Shown one piece after another: positions 16,564-25,287 of a DNA stretch of 64,000 nucleotides; positions within the stretch are counted from its first letter, which is position 1, and every line of letters starts with the position of its first letter. The notes below the pieces were generated by a model. The model saw only the letters and a list, made by a program, of their open reading frames with translations. It searched no databases and was not told where the DNA came from. The position numbers were made by a program, and so were the translations under genes. The stretch comes from Anaerolineales bacterium (lineage in GTDB: Bacteria > Chloroflexota > Anaerolineae > Anaerolineales > UBA11579): NCBI GenBank assembly GCA_021463845.1, contig JAJTXV010000003.1, positions 124,001 through 188,000 on the forward strand, read 5' to 3'.

Positions 16564-18894
16564 TTACGCCGCCTGGCCTTCGGGTTCTTCCTTCTGCACA
16601 TCGTCCAGCGGGAACTGCGTTTCGCACTTCATGCACTGGGCGAAGTTCTTGTTGGCGATGACCAGGGTGCCGCCGCAGCTGGGGCACGGCGTGGGCAGCG
16701 GGCGCTTCCACGATGTGAATTCGCAGGCTGGGTAATTGGCGCAGCCGTAGAAGATGCGGCCCTTGCGCGTGCGGCGCTCCACCACGTCGCCGCCGTCCAG
16801 CGGGCAGGTCACGCCGATCTTCTCGAGCCATGGCTCGGTGTGGCGGCAATCCGGGAAACGCTCGCAGCCGATGAACTTGCCGTAGCGCCCCCAGCGGATG
16901 ATGAGCTGACCCTGGTTGCATGTGGGGCATTCGCGGCCCACATACTCCGGCCCGGCTTTGGATTCGGGCATCTCCAGCTTGGCCTTCTCGACGGTTTCAG
17001 AGAACGGCTCGTAGAAATCGCTCAGCACTTTAACCCAGTTGGCGTCGCCGGCGGCGATCTTGTCCAGGTTGGCTTCCATCTCGGCCGTGAAGTTGAAATC
17101 CACAATCTCGGGGAAGTGCTCAGTGATGAGGTCATTCACCAGCAGGCCGGTCTCGGTGGGGATGAAGCGCTTGTCTTCACGCACCACATAGCCACGCTGC
17201 TGCAAGGTGTTGAGCGTGGGCGCGTAGGTGGACGGGCGGCCGATGCCGTATTCTTCGAGCGCCTTGACCAGCGAAGCATCGCTGAAGCGCGGCGGCGGCT
17301 GGGTGAAGTGTTGGGCCGGCAAAAGCTCTACGAGCTTTTGGGTTTGACCCTCGGCCAGGTCCGGCGGAATGGGCGAATCATCTTCGCCCTCGGCTTTGAC
17401 GGTCTCGTCCTTGGCCTCTTCGTACACGGCCAGGTAGCCGGGGAATTGCAGGATGGAGCCGGAGGCGCGCAGCAGGTACTCGTTGCTGCCCTTGCCCACG
17501 ACACGCACGGAGATGGTGTCGTACACCGCCGGCACCATCTGCGAGGCGAGGAAACGCTGCCAGATGAGCTGGTACAGGCGGAACTGGTCACGGCTGAGGA
17601 AGTCTTTGACCTGGGTGGGCGTGCGCATGGCGGAGGTGGGACGCACGGCTTCGTGCGCCTCCTGGGCGCCCTTGGCGCGGGTCTTGTACTCGGGCGCCTG
17701 CTCCGGCAGGTAGCTGGCGCCGTGCACGCTGGTGACGTACTCGCGGGCCTCCTGCTGCGCCAGCGGCGAGATGTAGGTCGAGTCGGTACGCATGTAGGTG
17801 ATCAGACCGGTGGTCTCGCCCTGCCCCAGGTCAATGCCTTCGTAGAGCTGCTGGGCGATGGCCATGGTGCGCTTGGCGGTGTAGCCCAGTTTGCGCGAGG
17901 CTTCTTGTTGCAAGGTGCTGGTGGTGAAGGGCGCCGGCGCCTTGCGGCGGCGCTGGCCGCGCTTGATCTCACGGATGGCGTAGGCGGCGGTCTGCATATC
18001 CGCCAGCAGCGGGTCAACTTTGTCTTTGGAACCCTGGTCGGGCTCCTGGCCATTGACCTCGGCCAGCTTGGCGACGAAGGTGTTCTGGCTGCCTTCGGGC
18101 TGCAGCTTGGCTTCGATGGACCAGTATTCGACGGGAACGAAGGCGTCGATCTCACGCTCGCGTTCGACGATGAGGCGCAAGGCGACGGACTGGACGCGAC
18201 CGGCCGAGAGGCGGTTGCGCACCTTAGTCCACAAGATGGGGCTGAGGTTATAGCCCACCAGGCGGTCGAGGACGCGGCGGGTCTGCTGGGCATCAACAAG
18301 ATTCATGTTGATGTCGCGCGGCTGGCCGAAGGCTTCTTCGATGGCTGGCTTGGTGATCTCATGGAAGACGACCCGCTTGGTGCGGGCCGGGTCGATCTCG
18401 GCCGCTTCGAGCAGGTGCCAGGCAATGGCTTCACCTTCGCGGTCGGGGTCGGTGGCGAGGAAGATCTCTTCGGCCTTGGCGGCCTCAGCCTTGAGGACCT
18501 TGACGACCTTGCGCTTCTCGTTGGGGATGCGGTACTTGGGCGCGAAGCTGTTCTCAACATCCACGGAGAGCTGCGAGCGCAACAGGTCACGCACGTGACC
18601 GACCGAAGCTTCGACGCGGTAACCGTTGCCGAGGTAGCGGCCTACGGTGCGGGCCTTGGCCGGAGATTCAACGATGACCAGGCGGCCCTTGCGTTTAGCG
18701 TCCTGGCGCTCCTGCTTGGTGGGTTTGACCGGCGCGGCAATGCCCTCATGGGCAGGGGTGCGCCCCATGCGGAACAGGGTCGTGCCGCATACGCCACAGG
18801 TGCCGCGCGTGCCTGGCGCCCCACTGGCCGTATATTCCGGCTTGGGGTCGACCATCTCACGCTTGGTCTTGCATTTCACACAATATGCTTCCAA
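16564..18894 (-). CDS. topA: DNA topoisomerase I with extra N-terminal zinc ribbon
   Basis: A 776-residue type IA topoisomerase. After residue 70, LVIVESPAKARTVGRYLG opens the Toprim domain, with the DPDREGEAIAWHL metal motif. The catalytic tyrosine is in GLITYMRTDSTYIS. Three C-terminal zinc fingers follow (CPTC, CPLD...CANYPAC, CPSC...CMKC). Residues 3-42 form an additional ribbon, YCVKCKTKREM and CGVCGTTLF, resembling the small DUF5679 domain, which is unusual on TopA. The start is a TTG at 18892-18894 preceded by AGAGGTG. The gene lies 30 bp after manC in the rpsP cluster. Confidence 0.96.
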   Translation of the reverse strand: MEAYCVKCKTKREMVDPKPEYTASGAPGTRGTCGVCGTTLFRMGRTPAHEGIAAPVKPTKQERQDAKRKGRLVIVESPAKARTVGRYLGNGYRVEASVGHVRDLLRSQLSVDVENSFAPKYRIPNEKRKVVKVLKAEAAKAEEIFLATDPDREGEAIAWHLLEAAEIDPARTKRVVFHEITKPAIEEAFGQPRDINMNLVDAQQTRRVLDRLVGYNLSPILWTKVRNRLSAGRVQSVALRLIVEREREIDAFVPVEYWSIEAKLQPEGSQNTFVAKLAEVNGQEPDQGSKDKVDPLLADMQTAAYAIREIKRGQRRRKAPAPFTTSTLQQEASRKLGYTAKRTMAIAQQLYEGIDLGQGETTGLITYMRTDSTYISPLAQQEAREYVTSVHGASYLPEQAPEYKTRAKGAQEAHEAVRPTSAMRTPTQVKDFLSRDQFRLYQLIWQRFLASQMVPAVYDTISVRVVGKGSNEYLLRASGSILQFPGYLAVYEEAKDETVKAEGEDDSPIPPDLAEGQTQKLVELLPAQHFTQPPPRFSDASLVKALEEYGIGRPSTYAPTLNTLQQRGYVVREDKRFIPTETGLLVNDLITEHFPEIVDFNFTAEMEANLDKIAAGDANWVKVLSDFYEPFSETVEKAKLEMPESKAGPEYVGRECPTCNQGQLIIRWGRYGKFIGCERFPDCRHTEPWLEKIGVTCPLDGGDVVERRTRKGRIFYGCANYPACEFTSWKRPLPTPCPSCGGTLVIANKNFAQCMKCETQFPLDDVQKEEPEGQAA

Positions 18895-18924
18895 ACAAAC
18901 ACCTCTAAAAAGTAGAAATCAATA

Positions 18925-20040
18925 TTACAGATACTTCTGCAGGCCTTTTTCTTTCAACACTTCGATGACCTTGCGCACATCCTGGGCGCGCTCACGAGTG
19001 CAAATTAATAGCACATCTCCGGTATCCACGACCACCAAATCCTTGACGCCAACGGTAACGATGAGACGCTCGGCTGTGTTGCTGGCGCCGTGCACCAGGG
19101 AATTGTGACTGTCGAGGTCATGGTGGTGGGGGTGCAGGGCCAGGTTGCCGTTGGTATCCGCTGGCAGCACTTCGAACAGCGAAGTCCACGAGCCGACATC
19201 GTTCCAGGCCAATTCTTTGGCCGGGATGACGGCCACGTTGGCGGCGTGCTCCATGACGCCATAGTCGATCGTCTGGGCGGCGATGCGCGGCCATTCATGG
19301 GCGATCACATCAGCATAGCCCGGCGTGCCCATAGCGGCGGCCACGGCTTGCAGGGTGGTGTGCAGGTCTGGCATCTGCTGCGCAAATTCCTGCATGATGC
19401 GCTCGATGGTCCAGATGAACATGCCCGAATTCCAGGCGTGGTCACCGGCCGCGATCATGCCCTCTGCTTCCTGCTGATTGGGCTTTTCTTTGAATCGCTT
19501 AACCTTGTGGGCTACGAAACCGCCAAACTCCCCTAAGCTCTCGCCCAGTTGAATGTAGCCATATTGGGTGGCGGCGAAGGTGGGCTGGATGCCCAGCGTC
19601 ACCAGCGGCCCGGTCTGCGCCAGGGCCACCGCGGCTTCGAGGTAGCGGTGGAAGCCAGCTTCGTTGCCGATGTAATGGTCAGCAGTGAGCACGATCATGA
19701 CCGCCTGCGGGTCACGCTGGCTGAGAGCAGCGGCGGCCAAGCCGATGGCGGCCGCCGTGCCGCGCGGCTGCGGCTCGACGATGTAATTCTCGGCAGGCAG
19801 TTCGGGCGCATGGGCCTTGAGCTCGGCTGCCTGCTGCTGGCTGGTGACCACCAATATGCGCTCAGGCGGCAGCAGCGCCTGCAGGCGCTGCACGGCTATC
19901 TGGAACAGGCTGCGCTCTTCGATGAGGGTCAGCATCTGCTTGGGCTTGGACTGGCGCGAGAGCGGCCACAAGCGCGTGCCGCCGCCGCCGGCCATGATGA
20001 CGGCATAGGCGTGTAGCATACCTTCGGTATGCTTAGGCAT
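18925..20040 (-). CDS. manC: Mannose-1-phosphate guanylyltransferase
   Basis: A protein of about 371 residues. The pyrophosphorylase signature AGGGGTRLWPLSRQSKPKQ is near residue 20, and FKEKPNQQEA and WNSGMFIW are the conserved sugar-binding parts. It makes GDP-mannose from mannose-1-phosphate and GTP. It lacks the C-terminal phosphomannose isomerase domain found in the bifunctional enzymes. The ATG at 20038-20040 overlaps the dprA stop by 8 bp; a further ATG at 20019 directly before the core domain is an alternative. GDP-mannose is a likely donor for polyprenol mannosylation and envelope glycans. Confidence 0.93.
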   Translation of the reverse strand: MPKHTEGMLHAYAVIMAGGGGTRLWPLSRQSKPKQMLTLIEERSLFQIAVQRLQALLPPERILVVTSQQQAAELKAHAPELPAENYIVEPQPRGTAAAIGLAAAALSQRDPQAVMIVLTADHYIGNEAGFHRYLEAAVALAQTGPLVTLGIQPTFAATQYGYIQLGESLGEFGGFVAHKVKRFKEKPNQQEAEGMIAAGDHAWNSGMFIWTIERIMQEFAQQMPDLHTTLQAVAAAMGTPGYADVIAHEWPRIAAQTIDYGVMEHAANVAVIPAKELAWNDVGSWTSLFEVLPADTNGNLALHPHHHDLDSHNSLVHGASNTAERLIVTVGVKDLVVVDTGDVLLICTRERAQDVRKVIEVLKEKGLQKYL

Positions 20041-21151
20041 AGGTGGCTCCCAGCTCGCGGGCGGCGACATAGGTCATGCCGCCCACGTGGCGCACCAGGC
20101 CCTTGAGCTCCATCAAGGTGAGGGTCGAGGACACCTGTGCAATGGGCAAGGCGGCGCGGGCGCCGATCTCGTTCAGGTGCAGCGGCTCGGCGCCCAACAG
20201 GCTGTACAGCGCTGCCTCGGTGGCGTCAGCCGGCAAGGCCTGGCGTGCGTCTTTGTTGGAATCCATCGTCTCCAAGTTCAATACTTTCAACAGCATTTCA
20301 AATTGCAGCAGCGGGTGCGCCCCGCGCTCAATGAGCAGATTGCAGCCCTTGCTCTGCGGCGCATAGATCGGGCCGGGCACGGCGAAGACCTCGCGGCCCT
20401 GCTCGGCGGCAAAGCCGGCCGTGATCAGCGCTCCGCTGCGCTCGCCCGCCTCGATCACCACTACGGCCTGCGCCAGGCCGGAGATGATGCGGTTGCGCGG
20501 CGGAAAGTTGGCCGAGTCGGGCGGGGTACCGAGCGCATAGTCGCTCAGCACTGCGCCGCGCTTGGTCATCTCGTCAGCCAGGCTGTGATGCACAGTGGGA
20601 TAGATGCTATCCAACCCATGCGCCACCACACCCAGCGTACGCCCGCCGGCCCGCAAGGCAGCGGTGTGGGCCAGTGCGTCCACACCCTTGGCCAGCCCGC
20701 TCACCACGGTGATGGCGCGGCAGGCCAGGAAGCTGGCCAGCTCTTCGGCCACCTGGCGGCCGTAGGCGGTCACCTGGCGGGTGCCGACGATGGCCACGGC
20801 CCACTCGTCCTCGGGCAACAGGTCGCCGCGCACATACAGCACCGGCGGAGCCTGCTCCAGCTCGCGCAGGCGGCGCGGATATTCCGCATCCTCCCACACC
20901 AGGGCGCGCACGCCGTGGGCGGCCAATTGGGCAGGGATCTTGTCAAGGTTCAGGTGTTGGCGGGCTTGCACCAGCCCGGCCACGGCCGCGGGCGGCAGAC
21001 CCGCGGCCTGCCACTGGGCCGGCGTAGCGGCCCAGGCGGCTTGGGCGCTGCCGAAGGCAGCCAGCAGCATGCGGAAGCGCACGGCCCCCACATTCTTGAC
21101 GCTGGTGAGCGCAATGCGGCTCAGCGTTTCAGCATTCATGTGCGTGTTCAT
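20033..21151 (-). CDS. dprA: DNA-processing protein DprA
   Basis: About 372 residues. The N-terminal helical region (ALTSVKNVGAVRFRMLLAAFG) is followed by the Rossmann-like DprA domain with AIVGTRQVTAYGRQVAEELA and VSGLAKGVDALAHTAAL, and FPPRNRIISGLAQAVVVIEA. A C-terminal winged helix covers the last 70 residues. DprA loads RecA on incoming single-stranded DNA during transformation. Start at 21151 or the ATG at 21139; the longer in-frame extension is not conserved-looking. It ends overlapping manC. Confidence 0.95.
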   Translation of the reverse strand: MNTHMNAETLSRIALTSVKNVGAVRFRMLLAAFGSAQAAWAATPAQWQAAGLPPAAVAGLVQARQHLNLDKIPAQLAAHGVRALVWEDAEYPRRLRELEQAPPVLYVRGDLLPEDEWAVAIVGTRQVTAYGRQVAEELASFLACRAITVVSGLAKGVDALAHTAALRAGGRTLGVVAHGLDSIYPTVHHSLADEMTKRGAVLSDYALGTPPDSANFPPRNRIISGLAQAVVVIEAGERSGALITAGFAAEQGREVFAVPGPIYAPQSKGCNLLIERGAHPLLQFEMLLKVLNLETMDSNKDARQALPADATEAALYSLLGAEPLHLNEIGARAALPIAQVSSTLTLMELKGLVRHVGGMTYVAARELGATYA

Positions 21152-21230
21152 GCTGGTACTCAAAACGGCAACCAGAATACCACAGGGGAAAACTAAAGGA
21201 TGAGGGATGAATAACGAAGGATGAAGGAAC

Positions 21231-21845
21231 CTATCCTTCCGCTCCCTCATCCTTGATCTCGGGCAGAAGGCCGGGCAGCAAGTGCACCTGCATTCGCTTG
21301 TTGGCCAGATCTACATCTAGCACAACCTCGCGGATGGCGGGCAGCAGCACTTCCCCATAGCGCTCGGAGCGCACGATGTAGACGTCATTGGCGCCGGTCT
21401 CAAGCACCTGGGTCAGCGTGCCGAGCGCTTCGCCTTCATCGCTCACCACGCTGAGGCCCATGAGCTGGTGACGGTAGTACTGGCCGGGCGGCAGCGGCGG
21501 GCTGTCCTCGATGCGCGAGAACAGCGGCGCGTTGCGGAGGTGCTCGATGGCGTTGCGGTCAGGGAATTCTTCGAAGGACAGCAGCAGGCCGCCGTCCACC
21601 GGGCGCTGGGTGCGGATGGTGACCGGCGTGTGCTCCGGGCCGAGGAACAGCTTGAGCCCGGGTTGCAGGCGCTCAGGGAAATCGGTCTCAATCGATACCT
21701 GGGCTTCGCCGCGCAAGCCGTGCGGGCGGCGCAGAATACCTACCAAAACAAAGTCAGGCTCGCGGAATTCCGCTGAGCCTGACGGTGAGGGCTTGCCTTG
21801 ATTTGCCTTGCGGCGCTGGCTGGCTTGTTGTCTGCGAGAGGTCAA
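21231..21845 (-). CDS. rimM: Ribosome maturation factor RimM
   Basis: A 204-residue protein with a Ser/Arg/Lys-rich N-terminal extension of about 30 residues. The RimM domain follows with LVGILRRPHGLRGEAQVSIETDFP (shortened here: GILRRPHGLRGE), then a PRC-barrel with GVSVVSDEGEALGTL-like strands and VLLPAIREVVLDVDL. RimM helps assemble the 30S head domain. The gene overlaps khpA by 4 bp (ATGA) and follows rpsP-khpA in the usual order. The trmD and rplS genes that normally come next are absent; dprA follows instead. Confidence 0.94.
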   Translation of the reverse strand: MTSRRQQASQRRKANQGKPSPSGSAEFREPDFVLVGILRRPHGLRGEAQVSIETDFPERLQPGLKLFLGPEHTPVTIRTQRPVDGGLLLSFEEFPDRNAIEHLRNAPLFSRIEDSPPLPPGQYYRHQLMGLSVVSDEGEALGTLTQVLETGANDVYIVRSERYGEVLLPAIREVVLDVDLANKRMQVHLLPGLLPEIKDEGAEG

Positions 21846-22078
21846 TCAGGTTCCGAGATGTGCAAGGTGGCGCGCTTGCCATCCTGCGAGGCCGCCACTT
21901 GCAGCAGCAGGCGGATGGCGTTAGCCACGCGCCCGTTGCGGCCAATGATGCGGCCCATGTCTTCCTTGCCAACCAGCAATGAGAGCTCAGTGCCATCGCC
22001 GCGGCGGCGTTGGTTTACGCGCACCTGGGTGGGGTCATCCACCAAGGCGCCGGCAATGTACTCGATGAGCTCTTTCAT
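21842..22078 (-). CDS. khpA: KH domain RNA-binding protein KhpA
   Basis: A 78-residue single KH domain protein. MKELIEYIAGALVDDP opens the family, and the RNA-binding GxxG loop is IIGRNGRVANAIR. KhpA proteins bind RNA, often with KhpB, and affect cell envelope growth. It sits between rpsP (9-bp gap) and rimM (4-bp overlap). Confidence 0.95.
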   Translation of the reverse strand: MKELIEYIAGALVDDPTQVRVNQRRRGDGTELSLLVGKEDMGRIIGRNGRVANAIRLLLQVAASQDGKRATLHISEPD

Positions 22079-22087
22079 GCCAGACGA

Positions 22088-22606
22088 TTATTCGGCGGCC
22101 GGTTCTTCAGCAGCGGGAGCGTCAGCGGCGGGCGCAACCTCTTCGGCCGCGGGCGCGGACTCTTCAGCAGCCGGAGCGGCTTCGGCAACAGCCTCAGCGG
22201 CGGGCGCGGCCGCGGCGGCTTCGGCAGCTGGAGCGGCCTTCTTGCGGCCGCTGGTGGCCGGAGCCGGGAAGCTAGTGCGCTTGTCGGCATTGCGGATCTT
22301 GGCGGCGGCGTCAGCCTCAGCCAGCAGGGTCTCCAGGCTTTCGCCAGCCTTGAAGCGCTCGTAGCGCGCCATCAAGCCGGCCTGCTGGAACACTTGCTGG
22401 GCAGACTCGCTGGGCTGGGCGCCGTTGCTGATCCAGTGATAAATGCGGTCTTCCTGCAACGCGATGGTGGCAGGTTTGGTGCGCGGGTTATACGAACCCA
22501 GCACTTCGATGAAACGGCCCTTGGCCGGGCTTTCTTTGTCAGCCGCTACAATACGGAAGCTGGCCTGATTGTGGCCGCCAACGCGGCGCAGTCTGATACG
22601 TACCAT
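22088..22606 (-). CDS. rpsP: Ribosomal protein S16 with long Ala/Pro/Glu-rich tail
   Basis: A 172-residue protein. Residues 1-90 are a normal S16 (VRIRLRRVGGHNQASFRIV, LGSYNPRTKPA, RIYHWISNGAQPSESA). Residues from about 115 to 172 are an Ala/Pro/Glu tail built of repeated PAAEE-like units after a short basic SGRKKAAP segment. Such tails occur on S16 in some phyla but this one nearly doubles the protein. It heads the rpsP-khpA-rimM cluster, behind a promoter with consensus spacing. Confidence 0.95.
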   Translation of the reverse strand: MVRIRLRRVGGHNQASFRIVAADKESPAKGRFIEVLGSYNPRTKPATIALQEDRIYHWISNGAQPSESAQQVFQQAGLMARYERFKAGESLETLLAEADAAAKIRNADKRTSFPAPATSGRKKAAPAAEAAAAAPAAEAVAEAAPAAEESAPAAEEVAPAADAPAAEEPAAE

Positions 22607-22694
22607 CTAAAAAACAAGCTCCTCAAAAATGTTCTTAAAAGCGGGCCGTGCCCGCGATTTGCTCTGCATGGGGTTGCATCCCAAACAGCGGGTG

Positions 22695-22723
22695 ATTGTA
22701 GCCGCTCTGGGGTAGACGGTCAA
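22695..22723 (-). promoter_or_regulatory. rpsP operon promoter
   Basis: On the minus strand TTGACC (22718-22723), 17-bp spacer and TACAAT (22695-22700). The predicted leader to the rpsP ATG is about 80 nt and includes a GAGGAG ribosome binding site. Confidence 0.65.
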
Positions 22724-22765
22724 GAGCCGTCGAGGCGGCTTTGCGGCCCGGCGGACGGCGCTCTC

Positions 22766-22794
22766 TTGTCCGCTTGGCAGGTTTCCACTACACT
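22766..22794 (+). promoter_or_regulatory. degV promoter
   Basis: TTGTCC (22766-22771), 17-bp spacer, TACACT (22789-22794). The predicted leader is about 95 nt. Confidence 0.55.
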
Positions 22795-22800
22795 AGGAGT

Positions 22801-22870
22801 TCTACCCAAGGGATAGGTAGCGAAAGCTGCCTGGCTTTGGGAACAATCCCGTGCCAACCCGGCACACTGA
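22801..22870 (+). promoter_or_regulatory. Structured degV leader (possible cis-acting RNA)
   Basis: Three consecutive hairpins: GGTAGC-GAAA-GCTGCC (22816-22831, GNRA tetraloop with one G-U pair), GGGA-ACAA-TCCC (22839-22850) and GTGCC-AACCC-GGCAC (22851-22865). GGGAT at 22810-22814 can instead pair with ATCCC at 22846-22850, which would compete with the second hairpin. No T-run terminator follows, and an AGGAGAGAG ribosome binding site is just downstream. No known riboswitch class is matched with confidence. Confidence 0.4.
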
Positions 22871-22893
22871 ATCATTCTCGAGGAGAGAGACGC

Positions 22894-23748
22894 ATGGCCA
22901 AAGTAGCGATTATTACGGACAGTACCACCTACCTTCCCAAGGAGCTAAGCGAGGGCCTGAACATCAATATTGTGCCCACGGTAGTGATCTGGGACGGCAA
23001 AGAACTGCGTGATGGCGTAGACATTCAGCCCGGTGAGTTTTACGAGCGCCTGGCCAAGGCTGAGACCATGCCCACCACGTCGCAGCCCTCGCCGGCTGCT
23101 TTCAAGGACATGTACGAGAAGCTGCAGAAGGATGGCTACACCGACATCCTCGGCCTGTTCGTGTCCGCCAAGCTTTCGGGCACCATCGCCTCCGCCAACC
23201 AGGCCAAAGACCTGGTGAGCGGGCTGAACATTGAAGTGATGGACGGCCACTCGGCCTCCATGGGCACCGGCTGGGCTCTGCTGGAGGCCGCTAAGGCCGC
23301 CAAAGCTGGCAAGTCGCTGAAAGAGTGCGCCGACATCGCCAAGAAGGCTGGCGAGCACACCGGCCTTCTGCTGCTGGTGGACACGCTGGAGTTCCTGCAC
23401 CGCGGCGGCCGCATCGGCGGCGGCGCCCGCTTCCTGGGCACGGCCCTGAACCTGAAGCCGATCCTGGAAGTGCAGGAAGGCCGCCTGGAGCCGCGCGAAC
23501 GCGTGCGCACCAAGGCCAAGGCGCTGGCCCGCATTCTGGACCTGGTGGAAGAGCGCATCGGTGGCCGCACGCCGCTGCACCTGGCAGTCGTGCACGCCAA
23601 TGCTGAGGCGGATGCCAAGGCCCTGCTTGACGAGGCCAAGACTCGCTTCAAGCCAGCCACCACGGCCCTCTCGGCTGTGAGCCCCTCCGTGGGCACGCAC
23701 ACTGGCCCCGGCACATTGGGCGTGGCGTTCATGGCGGGTTACAAGTAG
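22894..23748 (+). CDS. DegV family fatty acid-binding protein
   Basis: A 284-residue DegV protein from the ATG at 22894, preceded by GAGGAGAGAG. It starts KVAIITDSTTYLP, has TSQPSPAAFKDMYEKL and SAKLSGTIASA in the N-terminal domain, and the FLHRGGRIGGGARFLGT signature in the centre. DegV (FakB) proteins bind a fatty acid and present it to a kinase (FakA), or act in lipid trafficking. No fakA is seen nearby. The gene stands alone with its own promoter, structured leader and terminator. Confidence 0.93.
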   Translation: MAKVAIITDSTTYLPKELSEGLNINIVPTVVIWDGKELRDGVDIQPGEFYERLAKAETMPTTSQPSPAAFKDMYEKLQKDGYTDILGLFVSAKLSGTIASANQAKDLVSGLNIEVMDGHSASMGTGWALLEAAKAAKAGKSLKECADIAKKAGEHTGLLLLVDTLEFLHRGGRIGGGARFLGTALNLKPILEVQEGRLEPRERVRTKAKALARILDLVEERIGGRTPLHLAVVHANAEADAKALLDEAKTRFKPATTALSAVSPSVGTHTGPGTLGVAFMAGYK

Positions 23749-23776
23749 CCAAAGAGCCTCAGCTGTCAGCAAAACA

Positions 23777-23805
23777 AAAGCCCTGCAAATTTGCAGGGCT
23801 TTTTT
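23777..23805 (+). terminator. Intrinsic terminator of degV
   Basis: AAAAGCCCTGCAAA/TTTGCAGGGCTTTT forms a perfect stem followed by further T's. The A-run on the left means it may also stop deoA transcription from the other strand. Confidence 0.85.
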
Positions 23806-23827
23806 GATTGTCGGGTACAAGCTGAGT

Positions 23828-23856
23828 GCTGAATGCTGATAGCTATCAGCATTCAG

Positions 23857-23857
<1 letters not shown>
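23828..23857. repeat. 30-bp perfect palindrome
   Basis: GCTGAATGCTGATAG and its reverse complement meet without a loop, overlapping the last base of the deoA stop codon. Related GCTGATAGCTGA-like words appear at 40515-40585 in front of recJ. Confidence 0.7.
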
Positions 23858-25161
<1,304 letters not shown>

Positions 25162-25177
25162 GTCACCTCGGCCTGAA

Positions 25178-25183
25178 ATTATA
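25178..25183 (-). promoter_or_regulatory. -10 box of pyrimidine-nucleoside phosphorylase gene
   Basis: A perfect TATAAT on the minus strand, 16 bp before the ATG, with a GAGGTGAC ribosome binding site in between. The -35 region (CTTTTT) is weak. Confidence 0.55.
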
Positions 25184-25222
25184 CTGGCGGGGCGCAGACC
25201 AAAAAGGACTGTTAAACCAGAC

Positions 25223-25251
25223 TCAACATTCCTCTCGGATTGCCCTACAAT
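25223..25251 (+). promoter_or_regulatory. Promoter of the ATPase-BTAD regulator
   Basis: TCAACA (25223-25228), 17-bp spacer, TACAAT (25246-25251); leader about 30 nt. Confidence 0.55.
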
Positions 25252-25287
25252 ACTCAGGCAGCCCAGCCGTGGCTGCCACCGAACCCT

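Noticed and set aside
16840-18915. A 691-codon open frame on the plus strand
   Set aside because: It is the antisense of topA; the topA frame has all catalytic motifs, and the antisense product is Gly/Val/Leu/Asp-rich with no recognisable domain, a usual GC-rich artefact.
22801-22893. Cobalamin riboswitch upstream of degV
   Set aside because: GGGAA and CACTG words are present, but the GGTG-AA-TCC box and the CCCGC-CACTGT order are missing and DegV is not a cobalamin gene. Kept only as an unclassified leader.
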